A stretch of DNA of 64,000 nt from an uncultured Agrococcus sp. (GCF_945915485.1 NZ_CAMEFJ010000002.1:33599-97598), one strand, 5' to 3'; positions 55,766 through 64,000 are shown, counted from the first letter of the stretch. Numbers and translations are program-made. The notes: generated by a model from the sequence alone, not told the origin.

Positions 55766-56353
55766 ATGAACGCGCCAGACAAGACACCGTTCGAACGCGT
55801 TGCTGCTGCGATGCGCGCTGTTCCGCGCGTGGATTTTCTGCCGAGCAAAATGCGAAATCTCGCCGACGTCGACGGTCCGTTGCCGATCGGAGAAGACCAA
55901 ACCAATTCGCAGCCCAGCACCGTCGAAATCATGCTGCAGCTACTGGATGTGCGTTCCGGTGATCGGGTGCTCGACGTCGGCGCGGGCTCCGGTTGGACGA
56001 CGGCGATGCTGGCTCACCTGGTCGGCGATAAAGGGCGAGTGCTCGGCGTCGAACGGCAGGAGCGGTTGATCCCGCCGGCACGGGCCGCGCTGGGCAGGTA
56101 CGCGGCGGAGCGCGCATCGATCGTGCCGGCTCATCCCCACGTCCTCGGCTTGCCGGAGGAAGCACCGTTCGACCGCATCCTGGTCTCGGCCGAGGCGCTA
56201 GGGCTGCCGAACTCACTCGTCGAGCAGCTGGCAGAGACCGGGATCATGGTGATTCCGGTGGACGGCGTGATGCACCGCGTGCAACGGTTAGGTGACGAAG
56301 TCGCAATCAGTCGGCACGGTCGGTTTCGCTTCGTGCCGTTGATCGAGCCGTAA
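55766..56353 (+). CDS. pcm: protein-L-isoaspartate O-methyltransferase family protein
   Basis: 195-residue SAM-dependent methyltransferase that repairs isoaspartyl residues in aged proteins. SAM-binding motif I is VLDVGAGSGWTTAMLA near residue 72; DFLPSKMRNLADVDGPLPIG at the N-terminus and FDRILVSAEALGLP near 135 fit Pcm. GGAGG is 6 bp before the ATG. It lacks the usual N-terminal extension of the classical 210-residue form. Confidence 0.88.
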   Translation: MNAPDKTPFERVAAAMRAVPRVDFLPSKMRNLADVDGPLPIGEDQTNSQPSTVEIMLQLLDVRSGDRVLDVGAGSGWTTAMLAHLVGDKGRVLGVERQERLIPPARAALGRYAAERASIVPAHPHVLGLPEEAPFDRILVSAEALGLPNSLVEQLAETGIMVIPVDGVMHRVQRLGDEVAISRHGRFRFVPLIEP

Positions 56354-56362
56354 CGCTTCGTC

Positions 56363-56782
56363 TCAGTCGCCAACGGCCTCGATCGCAGCTGCGGCCGTCG
56401 GGTCTGCCCCTTCGAGAAATTCACTGAGCCGATCCACTTCGCCGGATTCGCCGATGCGTTCCGCCGCTCGCCGGAGTGCGTAGAGGCAGCGCAGCACGCC
56501 GCGATTGGGCTCGTGGCTCCACGGGACCGGGCCGCTCCCCCGCCAGCCGGCACCCCGGAGGGCGTCGAGGCCACGGTGGTAGCCGACGCGAGCGTACGCA
56601 TAGGCCTCGAGCTCGCTGCCCTCTTCCCATGCGTGATCCGAGAGTTCGACCCACGCGAGGGGAGACTCCGGGTGCGCTCGAACGACCTGGGAGGGAGGCT
56701 CGCCGTCGGCCAGCGCGTTCACGACCTCCCGTTCCTCTGGCAGCAGCGTCGGGTCGGGCTGGAGCAGGTTCTCACCGATCAT
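56363..56782 (-). CDS. DUF3151 protein
   Basis: 139 residues, all covered by the DUF3151 pattern: LPEEREVVNALADGEPPSQV, SPLAWVELSDHAWEEGSELE, and RGAGWRGSGPVPWSHEPNRG. The family is actinobacterial, conserved, and uncharacterised. TAGACT lies 6 bp before the ATG (leaderless). Confidence 0.9.
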   Translation of the reverse strand: MIGENLLQPDPTLLPEEREVVNALADGEPPSQVVRAHPESPLAWVELSDHAWEEGSELEAYAYARVGYHRGLDALRGAGWRGSGPVPWSHEPNRGVLRCLYALRRAAERIGESGEVDRLSEFLEGADPTAAAAIEAVGD

Positions 56783-56815
56783 GCGGGCAGTCTATCGATT
56801 CGGCTTCGATCAACG

Positions 56816-58300
56816 TCAATGGTCGTGATCCGGCACTTCACCGAGACCCTCGCCCGGCTCGACGACCACGAACTGGCCCATGAGCCCGGCATCCTCGTGC
56901 TGCAGCAGGTGGCAGTGATACATGTACGGCACATCCGGATTCGCGAAATCCTCGAAACGCATGAGCAGTCGATACTCTCGATGCGGCTCCAGATAGATCG
57001 TGTCTTTGCGTCCTGACAGCTCAGCGGGAGGCGCTTCGCCATCGATCGTCAGCACTTCGAACTGCACGTCGTGCACGTGAAAGTTGTGCGGATTGAGCTC
57101 GCCGTTGCGCACCGACCAGATCTCCGTGGAACCCATTTCGACGACCTCGTCGATGCGAGACATATCCATTTCGGCGCCGTTGATGCGCCGTCCGTTGAGT
57201 TCGAATTCGCGCTCAACCGTTGCGTCGGCCTCTGCGAGCCCAACGTCGTCGTACGTCCATGCAGGTTCGTCCGACGCTTGCAGCTCGTCTGCCGCGCGTA
57301 ACTCGAGAACGTCGAACTCGTCCTTCTCGCCGGCTGCGAATCCCGCGGCCGGGTTGCCCAGATCGGGCGGGAACGAACGCAGCATCGCGCGCTCGCCCGG
57401 CTCCATCTCGACCACGATTTCGGCGCGTTCGCCCGGGCTCAGCCTGATTTCATCCAGCACGACCGGCTCCGGCATCAGGCCGCCGTCAGACGCTACGAGC
57501 GTCACGCTCCTGTCCTCGAACCCGAACGAATAGGTTCGCGCCGTCGAACCGTTGAGGAGCCGCAGCCGGACGCGATCGGTCGTGACGTCCCAATAGGCGC
57601 CGATGACGCCGTTGGTCATGACGATGTTGCCGAGGAGGCCGACTTCGGTGCCGTCGCCGCCGAGCCGATCGTGAAGAACCTGCCCGGTTTCCAAGTCCAC
57701 ATCGCGGTCCTGCACGATGACGGGAATGTCGTCGACACCGTATTCCTGCGGAAGAGCAGCTGCCGATGAGTGTTCGTCATCGAGGAGAAACAGCCCGGCA
57801 AGGCCCTGATACACCTGCTGCTCGGTCGCGCCGTGCGGGTGCGGGTGGTACCAGAGTGTCGCGGCAGGTTGATCGATCGTCCAGCTGGGCTCCCAAGTCT
57901 CCCCCGGAGCGATCGGCTGGTGCGGGCCACCGTCCATGTCAGGCGGGAGGTGCATCCCGTGCCAGTGCACTGTGGTTTCGTCGCTCAGCTCGTTCGCAAT
58001 GCGAAACGCGACCACTTCACCCCGCTCGGCACGCACGGTGGGGCCGAGAAACGATCCGTTGAATCCCCTCGTTGCGGTCGTATCGCCGCCCGTGAACGCT
58101 GTCTCGCCCTCCTGCGCCGTGAGTTCGAACACGCGCACTCCGTTCTGGGCGGTCGACTCGGCGAGAGGAGGGATCACCAGGGGCGTTTCGAATTCGACGG
58201 AGTCGACCGGCGACGTGCTCGGAGCCAAACCGCACCCGACAAGCAGCGCCGCGACCGCGCCGGCAACTGCGATCGAACGCAGCGGTCTATGAGGACTCAT
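56816..58300 (-). CDS. multicopper oxidase lipoprotein
   Basis: 494 residues from the ATG at 58300, which overlaps the previous stop (ATGA). Signal peptide with lipobox LLVGC near residue 23. Copper ligands are all present: HWHGMHLP near 113, WYHPHPHG near 155, HNFHVHDVQFEV near 400, and HCHLLQHEDAGLMG near 472, the CotA/CueO/laccase arrangement. It is anchored outside the membrane and could oxidise Cu(I), Mn(II) or phenols. The short membrane gene upstream is cotranscribed. No Met-rich copper loop is obvious, so CueO function is only one option. Confidence 0.92.
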   Translation of the reverse strand: MSPHRPLRSIAVAGAVAALLVGCGLAPSTSPVDSVEFETPLVIPPLAESTAQNGVRVFELTAQEGETAFTGGDTTATRGFNGSFLGPTVRAERGEVVAFRIANELSDETTVHWHGMHLPPDMDGGPHQPIAPGETWEPSWTIDQPAATLWYHPHPHGATEQQVYQGLAGLFLLDDEHSSAAALPQEYGVDDIPVIVQDRDVDLETGQVLHDRLGGDGTEVGLLGNIVMTNGVIGAYWDVTTDRVRLRLLNGSTARTYSFGFEDRSVTLVASDGGLMPEPVVLDEIRLSPGERAEIVVEMEPGERAMLRSFPPDLGNPAAGFAAGEKDEFDVLELRAADELQASDEPAWTYDDVGLAEADATVEREFELNGRRINGAEMDMSRIDEVVEMGSTEIWSVRNGELNPHNFHVHDVQFEVLTIDGEAPPAELSGRKDTIYLEPHREYRLLMRFEDFANPDVPYMYHCHLLQHEDAGLMGQFVVVEPGEGLGEVPDHDH

Positions 58301-58716
58301 CGCGGGAGGAGCCGCTGAATGCCCAGTGCGGCCAGACCCGCGAGCGCGCCGACCCCTGCGGTAACGGCAACCGTATACCAGGCGAAGAAGACCAGCGGTG
58401 TCACCATGATGGCGTTGGCCGTCAGGTAGAGAAGGCCATAGCCCGTGCCCGCAAGCGTGAGTGTCAGTACCGGCCGGGCGACGCGCGCAAAGCCGACGAC
58501 GCCGACCCATACTGCGAGCGTGACGCCGATAATGGCGAACGCGCGCACGGGGCCGTCGAAGCCGAGCACCCCGGAGAGCGGCCACAGCAGAGCGATCGCC
58601 GCCAGGGGAAGAACGACACCCCAGTGCAATTTGCCACCGCGCTGTGCGGAGTTCGTGTCTGCGCCGTGAGGACGGTACGGGTTGAGAATGACGTTGTGAG
58701 AAGCTCGTTGATTCAT
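58297..58716 (-). CDS. small membrane protein upstream of the multicopper oxidase
   Basis: 139 residues, four hydrophobic segments (LPLAAIALLWPLSGVLGF first). ATGA overlap with the oxidase gene shows one operon; it may be a membrane partner. Family not recognised. Confidence 0.65.
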   Translation of the reverse strand: MNQRASHNVILNPYRPHGADTNSAQRGGKLHWGVVLPLAAIALLWPLSGVLGFDGPVRAFAIIGVTLAVWVGVVGFARVARPVLTLTLAGTGYGLLYLTANAIMVTPLVFFAWYTVAVTAGVGALAGLAALGIQRLLPR

Positions 58717-58819
58717 ACTTCTATCGTCGAGAAACCTCTTCGCTATGCCATCGGCCCACGGTCGCGCGCGCTCATGCCTACGTGCGACACCGAGTGTCGC
58801 TTATGAACGACATGCAAGG

Positions 58820-59260
58820 TCAAGAGACGTCTCCAGCTGCGATTGCGTCCCAGGTGACGAACACCGATTCCTGATCGATAACCGCGCCAAGGGATCTATA
58901 GCTCGCGAGGGCGGCCTCGTTGGCTTGCTCGGTGCCTGTCCACATACCGGTGCAACCGCGCTCGATTGCTTCTGCGTGCAGCGCAAGGAGCAGTGAGCGC
59001 GCTACACCACGTCTGCGCCACGCCGACTCCACGCCCAATTCGTAGATGAACATTTCGGGTGCTTTATCAGGATGACGCATCTCAACACCCGATACGAATC
59101 CGACGGCACAGTCTTCTGCCGTCATCGCCATCAACAGCAGATGTCCCTCTCTTCGCAGAAAGTCCTCCGCCGACTCCGGTGTCACTGCGTGATCGAACAC
59201 GTGAGCGTTCTCCAGCAGTGTGGACGCATCGGTCACATTCCTGACCGACCAGCCATTCAC
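58820..59260 (-). CDS. GNAT acetyltransferase, aminoglycoside AAC(3)-I-like
   Basis: 146 residues from a GTG at 59260 that overlaps the DinB stop (GTGA). The block PEMFIYELGVESAWRRRGVA with its acetyl-CoA motif, and TGTEQANEAALASYRSLGAV, resemble AAC(3)-I aminoglycoside acetyltransferases. Real activity on aminoglycosides is not shown by this; housekeeping relatives are common in actinobacteria. Confidence 0.8.
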   Translation of the reverse strand: MNGWSVRNVTDASTLLENAHVFDHAVTPESAEDFLRREGHLLLMAMTAEDCAVGFVSGVEMRHPDKAPEMFIYELGVESAWRRRGVARSLLLALHAEAIERGCTGMWTGTEQANEAALASYRSLGAVIDQESVFVTWDAIAAGDVS

Positions 59261-59865
59261 GGCCGACTCCGCACCGCCGCACCGGCATCCTCGAACGTTA
59301 GGGCGATAGCGGTCAGTCTCGCGTTGTAGTCGCGCCACCACGCCTGCTGCGCTGCCGGCATATTCGTGTTGCCGGACCGTAGCCCGACCTCACCGTCGAT
59401 GCGCTCGCGAATGATGTCGGCATGACCGGCGTGCCGCGCCGTCTCCGTTGCGACATGGACGAGGATGCGATGCAGCGTCACTTCCCGCCTGGCATGATGC
59501 CACCACGGCACAGTTCCCAAGGCATCCAGTGCCAGCGCATCGATCGTGGCGTCTGCATGAGCCCACGCCTGGCGGTAGAGGTCGACGATCCACGTCGCCG
59601 GCTCGTCGGCCGTCGCGAACATATCGGCGTTTTCCTCCGCGTCGTCGTGCATCCACGGTAGATCCGGGCCCGGTCGCCCGAAACAGTCTCCGAAGTATCC
59701 GAACTCGATGCCCGCAAGATGCTTCACGAGCCCCAGCAGGTTCGTGCCGGTCTCAGTATGCGGCAGACGGAGTTCGCGCTCGCTTAGACCTTCGAGTTTC
59801 CAGAGCACCGCGTCCCGGTTCTCCTGCAGATAGGACAGCAGCATTGCCTTCGCATCGTTGTGCAT
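59257..59865 (-). CDS. DinB-superfamily protein (DUF664)
   Basis: 202 residues. Metal-site histidines fall in GLVKHLAGIEFGYFGDCFG near 47 and HRILVHVATETARHAGHADI near 142. Actinobacterial members of this fold include mycothiol-dependent transferases, which would fit the mshA-mshB genes elsewhere in the window. ATG with TAGCGT 6 bp upstream (leaderless). Coupled to the GNAT gene by GTGA. Confidence 0.85.
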   Translation of the reverse strand: MHNDAKAMLLSYLQENRDAVLWKLEGLSERELRLPHTETGTNLLGLVKHLAGIEFGYFGDCFGRPGPDLPWMHDDAEENADMFATADEPATWIVDLYRQAWAHADATIDALALDALGTVPWWHHARREVTLHRILVHVATETARHAGHADIIRERIDGEVGLRSGNTNMPAAQQAWWRDYNARLTAIALTFEDAGAAVRSRP

Positions 59866-59892
59866 GAACTCACGCTACTCGCGATCGAAGCC

Positions 59893-60276
59893 TCACGCGA
59901 CGAGATGCGCGACCATGGCGCTGATCAACCCGAACACGAGCAATCCCAGCCCCAGCAACATTGCTGCAATACCCGCATACGCGACGACTCGTCGGATTCG
60001 CGGCACGGGCGCGCTGCCACCGTCTTTGCCGAGAAGCGCCCCGCTGGTGCCTACCGAGCCGAACGCAAGGGCCGCGAAGCGCAGATCCACCTGCGTCGCC
60101 CTGTAGAGCCCCTCCAAAGCTTCTACGTCGGCGAGACGAAACCACAAGGCAACGACACCGCTTGCGAGTCCTATGAGGGCCGCGGGGACAAACAGCGCCG
60201 GGTGCGCTACGAAAGAACGCAGCTTAGCGATGAACCCGGGCTTTGCTCGGTGCACCGAGTCATCCGAACCGCTCAT
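59893..60276 (-). CDS. small membrane protein, unknown
   Basis: 127 residues; a soluble N-terminal ~28 residues, then three hydrophobic segments (HPALFVPAALIGLASGVVAL and a C-terminal pair). Weak leaderless box TAGACA 6 bp before the ATG. No named family recognised. Confidence 0.62.
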   Translation of the reverse strand: MSGSDDSVHRAKPGFIAKLRSFVAHPALFVPAALIGLASGVVALWFRLADVEALEGLYRATQVDLRFAALAFGSVGTSGALLGKDGGSAPVPRIRRVVAYAGIAAMLLGLGLLVFGLISAMVAHLVA

Positions 60277-60352
60277 AGGGCATGTCTACCGCGTGCGCCT
60301 GAGTATGCGTCGAACGCACCGACGGATTTCTGCCACGCGGGCGCCCCGCGAT

Positions 60353-60769
60353 TTACTCGCTGGAGAACGCCCACATTACGCCGAAGCGGTCGAACACCTG
60401 GCCGTACCAACCACCCCACGGCGCTTGCTCGAACGGCATGCCGATCGTGCCGCCGCCATCGAGCAGCTTCTGAATGTACTCACGAGCTTCGTCCGCTGTG
60501 TCGGTCGTGTACAGCAGTGAGTACGCTGTGCCACGCACGGGGTAGTCGTTCCCGTCGTCCATCGCGTCACCGCCGGCGATGACACCGGCACTCGTCGTGA
60601 GCGTCGAGTGCGCCACGGCGTTCGGGTCGGGCGTGAAGGGCATCCCTTCCATCGGCGTGTCCCCGTAGCGCGTGATCTCCAGTTCTCCTCCGAAGACAGC
60701 GTGCCAGTGCTCCATGGCTTCGGCCATCGCGCCCGGTAGCGCGATATAGGTTGCGATTGACTGTGCCAT
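60353..60769 (-). CDS. VOC-family protein, PhnB/glyoxalase-like
   Basis: 138 residues. The pattern MAEAMEHWHAVFGGELEITR, then FDRFGVMWAFSSE at the end, is the PhnB-type VOC fold. Members are metal-binding or drug-binding. GAGGGA lies 6 bp before the ATG. First of four VOC genes in 3.2 kb. Confidence 0.85.
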   Translation of the reverse strand: MAQSIATYIALPGAMAEAMEHWHAVFGGELEITRYGDTPMEGMPFTPDPNAVAHSTLTTSAGVIAGGDAMDDGNDYPVRGTAYSLLYTTDTADEAREYIQKLLDGGGTIGMPFEQAPWGGWYGQVFDRFGVMWAFSSE

Positions 60770-60862
60770 CGTTGACTCCCTCGTCGTCGGAATACGGCAA
60801 ATTCAGTATCCTCCTCTGCTTGTGAAATCGAAAGCCCCTTGCTCGCTGATACGCTCCCCGCC

Positions 60863-61132
60863 ATGGAAGCTGCCGCGGCTCACGGAGAACTCGCCGATAT
60901 CGGGGCGGCCCCGACGCACACCGAGGTGGAACACCATCTCCTGCAGCTTGGCTGGACCCAGTGCGGTGCCGGCGACTGGGCGATTGCACTGGCGGACCCG
61001 CGCATCCCGGCTGCTGAACGAAGATTCATGACTGAGATCCCACTCGCGTATTCCGGCCCGTGGAGATCCGAGGAACGGGCTGCGTTCGGGCGGACGATTC
61101 TTGCGGCAGATGAACGCACCGGGCACAACTAG
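60863..61132 (+). CDS. hypothetical protein
   Basis: 89 residues from an ATG with TACGCT 7 bp upstream (leaderless). The centre LLQLGWTQCGAGDWAIALAD has well-formed actinobacterial codon use. No family recognised; it could be the N-terminal part of a longer protein, but the frame closes at TAG 61130-61132. The following 366 bp (61133-61498) hold no gene I can support. Confidence 0.5.
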   Translation: MEAAAAHGELADIGAAPTHTEVEHHLLQLGWTQCGAGDWAIALADPRIPAAERRFMTEIPLAYSGPWRSEERAAFGRTILAADERTGHN

Positions 61133-61462
61133 CCATCGCCCTCACCGCTCTCACCGGCACGCTTACCACGCGGAACGAACGGCCAAGAAGATTGATCGAA
61201 GCGTAGAGCGTGGTGGCGGGCAGCTGGCTCCCCGCGATTACCCTGTTCGCTATCTGGTCACCCGGCACGGAAAAGAGGTCGTTCCGAAGGTCCGCAACAG
61301 GATGGTGGAGACGGTGCGGTCGACGAGCTTATCGAGAGCCCAGGGCTGGAAGCTCGTCTCGAAAGACGAAGCGGTCAGTATCGCCGTGCTGTGCGCTCAT
61401 CCCGTGCACCCACCTCTCCCGTGGCCGACTCGCTGAGTTGCGCTTGTTGCGGCCCTCGCGCC

Positions 61463-61490
61463 TTGACAAGTGCGGACTGAACCCGATGGT
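61463..61490 (+). promoter_or_regulatory. promoter of the VOC gene at 61499 (TTGACA, weak -10)
   Basis: Perfect -35 TTGACA at 61463-61468, 16-bp spacer, and GATGGT at 61485-61490, 8 bp before the ATG. The mRNA would start within a base or two of the start codon. Confidence 0.45.
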
Positions 61491-61498
61491 GTCGGAGT

Positions 61499-61843
61499 AT
61501 GCAGATTGAACGCCTCGCCCCCGTCCTCACCGTCGACGACCTCGCAACAGCGATTCGGGAGTACACGGACGTGCTCGGGATGCACGTGGTGATGGATTCG
61601 GGATGGGTCGCGTTCCTTGCTGATAACGAGGGGCGACAGCTTGGTCTCATGACGACCGACCTGACAGCCCCCGTGAATCCCGATGTTTCGGTGTTCGTCG
61701 ACGATGTCGGGGCCGCGCACGAAAACGCCCTTGGTGCTGGGCTCGAAATCGTGCACCCGCTGACCTCGGAGCCTTGGGGCGTGCGGCGCTTCTTCTACCG
61801 CGATTCCTCGGGCGCCGTCGTCAACGTCGGAACGCACATCTGA
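61499..61843 (+). CDS. VOC-family protein, glyoxalase/bleomycin-resistance type
   Basis: 114 residues covering one VOC module: LAPVLTVDDLATAIREYTDV at the N-terminus and RRFFYRDSSGAVVNVGTHI at the end. Substrate unknown. The start follows the promoter described just upstream; no strong ribosome binding site. Confidence 0.83.
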   Translation: MQIERLAPVLTVDDLATAIREYTDVLGMHVVMDSGWVAFLADNEGRQLGLMTTDLTAPVNPDVSVFVDDVGAAHENALGAGLEIVHPLTSEPWGVRRFFYRDSSGAVVNVGTHI

Positions 61844-61905
61844 CGCTGCGCCCGCGCACTTGCAACGGCAATGGCTCGGCGATCACGCGAGCGCGAAAAG
61901 CCGCG

Positions 61906-62676
61906 CTACGCAGTTCGCCACTGTGCGAGTTGCGTACTCGAGACGTCGCTGAGCCACATCTGCCAGAGCGGGCCGAACGAGACGCGACGGACGCCCAACG
62001 CCGTCAGCGCGGCCAAGTCGCCCGCGCCGTGCCCGTTCACAGGATGCGCGGTCACGTTGACCGGCACCGAGACGGCCTGCACGAGTTGGGTTATCTGATC
62101 CGCAGTCGACAGCCCGACCGGATACACGGAGCGCGCTCCCGCCTGTTCAAGGAGCTGTACGCGTGCGACGGCCTCCTCGAGCGGGTTCTGGAAGACGTTC
62201 TCACCGAGTTTGATGGCATCCGTGCGGCCGTTGATCACGAAATCGACTCCGGCCGTATCTGCCGCGCTGCGAACAGCCGCGATGTAGTCGGCGTACTCCT
62301 GTCGTTCGCGAACTCGCTTTCCTTCCCCGTGCACGACATCCTCGATGTTCGCGCCGACAGCACCGACTTCCAGGAGGCGACCGACGAGCTCCTCAGCAGC
62401 CAAGCCGTACCCCGACTCGACATCCACGCTCACCGGTACATCGACGGCGTTCGTGATGCTGCCCACGACATCGAGATACGCCGAGAACTCCATGTGCTCG
62501 CCGTCGGCGCTGCCGATCGCGTCGGCAACGGGGTGGCTGCCGATCGTGAGCGAGCGGAATCCCGCATCCGCAGCGAGGCGCGCGCTCCAGGTGTCCCAGA
62601 CGGTAGGGAGCACAAGCAGTTCACCCGAATCGTGCTGCTTCGCCAGTGCTTTTGCAAGTCGGGCTACATCGGACAT
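61906..62676 (-). CDS. isocitrate lyase/PEP mutase-family protein
   Basis: 256 residues. LLVLPTVWDTWSARLAADAG at the start, the family aspartate-rich block PVSVDVESGYGLAAEELVGR, and VDFVINGRTDAIKLGENVF identify the PEP mutase/isocitrate lyase superfamily with a TIM barrel. The classical KKCGH loop of isocitrate lyase is not seen, so it is more like the carboxyvinyl-phosphonate/oxaloacetate-decarboxylase-type branch. GAGGAGG precedes the ATG by about 6 bp. Confidence 0.85.
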   Translation of the reverse strand: MSDVARLAKALAKQHDSGELLVLPTVWDTWSARLAADAGFRSLTIGSHPVADAIGSADGEHMEFSAYLDVVGSITNAVDVPVSVDVESGYGLAAEELVGRLLEVGAVGANIEDVVHGEGKRVRERQEYADYIAAVRSAADTAGVDFVINGRTDAIKLGENVFQNPLEEAVARVQLLEQAGARSVYPVGLSTADQITQLVQAVSVPVNVTAHPVNGHGAGDLAALTALGVRRVSFGPLWQMWLSDVSSTQLAQWRTA

Positions 62677-62719
62677 GGCTTCCTCCTCATGGCTTCACAC
62701 GAGCATATCCAGTGGTCCG

Positions 62720-63109
62720 TTACTCGTGAGCCGGCGTCATGACTTCCAACCGGTTGCCGAAGCCGTCTCGGGTGTGGAACCGTACATAACCATCGAAGGA
62801 GTCTCGTTCCGCCCACGAGACTTCGTAGCCTCGCTGCTGAACGCGCCCTGCCGTGGCCTCCAGAGCAGCTAACGAGTCGCAGACGAGACCGGGATGCGCC
62901 TTCTGCGCAGGGACGAAAGGCTCGTCCACGCCCAGATGAATCTCCGCCGTGACGACGTCACCGTCGAACGCCCTGAACCAGCATCCGCCGCGGCCCTGCA
63001 GGGCAGCGGGCTTCTGCACTTCTTGCAGACCGAGGGCGTCACGGTAGAAGCTTCTTGCTTCCTCTTCTTCGCCTCGAGGCATCGAGACCTGTACGTGGTG
63101 GAGCTGCAT
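62720..63109 (-). CDS. VOC-family protein
   Basis: 129 residues: LHHVQVSMPRGEEEEARSFY, then EIHLGVDEPFVPAQKAHPGL, and DGFGNRLEVM. One glyoxalase-type module with a His and a Glu in metal-site positions. GGAGG stands 5 bp before the ATG. Confidence 0.83.
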   Translation of the reverse strand: MQLHHVQVSMPRGEEEEARSFYRDALGLQEVQKPAALQGRGGCWFRAFDGDVVTAEIHLGVDEPFVPAQKAHPGLVCDSLAALEATAGRVQQRGYEVSWAERDSFDGYVRFHTRDGFGNRLEVMTPAHE

Positions 63110-63180
63110 CGGATCCTCCCGGCGCTATCTCGACGTCAAGATACTGTCAGGCTATCGAACCGACTTGCGTTTGCTCGAGG

Positions 63181-63540
63181 TCAAGCATCCGCGAAGACAC
63201 CGAGCCGGTTGCCGCTCGGGTCGGTGAACTCGAACCGGCGACCGCCGGGAAACTCGTATGGCGGCACCGCGATCGTTCCTCCGGCGCCTCGCACAGCATC
63301 AACCGTAGCGTCCAGGTTTTCGGAGAAAAGCAGTACGAGAGGTCCTTGGCTACTAGGGTCCGATGCAGTGTTCAGACCTCCTATTTCACCGGCTCCATCC
63401 GGCGGTTGCACGCCGCTGTAGGTGGGGCCGTAATCATTGAACTTCCAACCGAACGCCGACTCGTAGAAGGCCCGTGTCGCGGCGAGATCGGTAACGCCCA
63501 GCTCGATGTAGCTGATGGTGTGATGCGTGGGGACGGGCAT
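63181..63540 (-). CDS. VOC-family protein
   Basis: 119 residues: HTISYIELGVTDLAATRAFY at the start and EFTDPSGNRLGVFADA at the end, the typical pattern of VOC enzymes sometimes named YcbJ/lactoylglutathione lyase-like. GAGGAG is 5 bp before the ATG. Fourth VOC gene of the cluster. Confidence 0.83.
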   Translation of the reverse strand: MPVPTHHTISYIELGVTDLAATRAFYESAFGWKFNDYGPTYSGVQPPDGAGEIGGLNTASDPSSQGPLVLLFSENLDATVDAVRGAGGTIAVPPYEFPGGRRFEFTDPSGNRLGVFADA

Positions 63541-63645
63541 CTTGACTCCTCGGATAGCTGCTGCTGATGCTCTTCGCAGTATTGCAGGCGCCTCCGACTC
63601 GCAGCGCGCGTGATCGCCGTCGTTCTGAACAGAGTCCGGCGCGGC

Positions 63646-63968
63646 TCACGCATTCAGATCTTTGAAGTATCTGGCCACGGGCCAACGCACGAACCCCTCT
63701 GCTTCGTACAAGTCTCGTGCCGGTGTGTGGCCGCCGTCGCATCCCGTCTCGGCCATGACCATCTGCATTCCCGCGTGTGCTGCCCGTTCGTACGCGCGCT
63801 CCAGGAGCACTCTGGCGATCCCCGTTCGCTGATACGCAGGAGCCGATGGTCGACACCGTTGCCGTGTACGAACACCAACGGGATGCCGTGCCCGCGCCTG
63901 ACGATGAACGGGTCCGGCTTCGCCTGCTCAACGCTACGGTCGGAGTCGTTTATGCTCGAATGGGACAT
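63646..63968 (-). pseudogene. chimaeric remnant: hydrolase N-terminus joined out of frame to a GNAT C-terminus
   Basis: The 5' part (63968 to about 63841) reads PDPFIVRRGHGIPLVFVHGN and then GVDHRLL, the N-terminal oxyanion-hole region of an alpha/beta hydrolase. The 3' part (about 63840 to 63646), in a different frame, reads AYQRTGIARVLLERAYERA, METGCDGGHTPARDLYEAEG (ETGCDGG region) and FVRWPVARYFKDLNA, the second half of a GNAT acetyltransferase. Neither domain is complete. The junction lies near 63832-63842. This looks like two genes fused by a deletion. A sequencing frameshift cannot explain it because the two halves belong to different families. Confidence 0.75.
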
Positions 63969-64000
63969 CGGCGTTGATACTACCGACGCGGGGAACGCGC

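Noticed and set aside
61101..61436. Open frame of 111 codons in the gap after the hypothetical gene at 60863
   Set aside because: Low-complexity, Arg/His-rich translation, no start signal, and overlap with the preceding gene. Possibly debris, but nothing supports a real gene.

Overview
The window reads as chromosomal DNA of a high-GC Gram-positive bacterium (Actinobacteria, most probably Microbacteriaceae; the family level is an inference). The grounds are the GC-rich codon use, a mycothiol pair (mshA-mshB), a DUF3151 gene, a DinB/DUF664 gene, the fdxA-dapC linkage, lipoprotein-type dipeptide-binding proteins, and many genes that start without a Shine-Dalgarno sequence directly behind a TANNNT box. 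Almost all of the window is ordinary core genome. I see no tRNA, rRNA, CRISPR array, phage gene or transposase gene.

Layout: (1) 1-2.8 kb, end of dapD and a two-gene ABC exporter. (2) 2.8-5.6 kb on the minus strand, citrate synthase followed by an AzgA-type purine permease. (3) 5.55-5.97 kb, a gene-free stretch full of short direct and inverted repeats. (4) 6-10.1 kb on minus, an unknown membrane protein, ferredoxin fdxA, dapC, and typA. (5) 10.3-19.2 kb, a peptide ABC importer: two binding lipoproteins, a terminator, an unusually long DppB, DppC, and a fused DppD-DppF ATPase that is separated from the rest by a PH-like gene on the other strand. (6) 19.5-21.2 kb, a DUF393 thiol protein, a CPBP-type membrane protein, and a tail-to-tail gap carrying three repeats. 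(7) 21.2-25.7 kb, gcvT-gcvH-gcvP behind a clear single-aptamer glycine riboswitch. (8) 25.7-31.9 kb, a complete six-gene Mrp cation/proton antiporter with overlapping genes. (9) 32-41.2 kb, sbcDC, a PPK2 polyphosphate kinase, a leucine/valine-type dehydrogenase, an NAD(P)-binding protein and a SNF2 helicase. (10) 41.5-43.8 kb, a luciferase-like monooxygenase gene whose 3' end is repeated 1.2 kb downstream, with a GNAT gene and a RelB/RelE-type toxin-antitoxin pair between the two copies. (11) 43.8-52.8 kb, small membrane and ASCH proteins, glutaminase-STAS, a PepSY lipoprotein, an M18 aminopeptidase, and mshB-mshA. (12) 52.9-64 kb, hydrolases, acylphosphatase, Mug glycosylase, Pcm, a multicopper oxidase lipoprotein, then a run of small stress- or detoxification-type enzymes (GNAT, DinB, four VOC proteins, a PEP-mutase-family enzyme), ending in a hydrolase/acetyltransferase chimaera that looks like gene debris.

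The most noteworthy signals are the 1.2-kb GNAT/toxin-antitoxin cassette bounded by 61-bp repeats of the host gene's 3' end, and a family of five intergenic 66-74 bp palindromic repeats (arms ACTTCTCGGTC / GACCGAGAAGT, core near GGCGTGTCGCC). A second 79-bp repeat pair, the repeat-rich gltA-dapC gap, and the window-wide use of leaderless promoters come next. All functions are read from sequence motifs only; no database search was possible.
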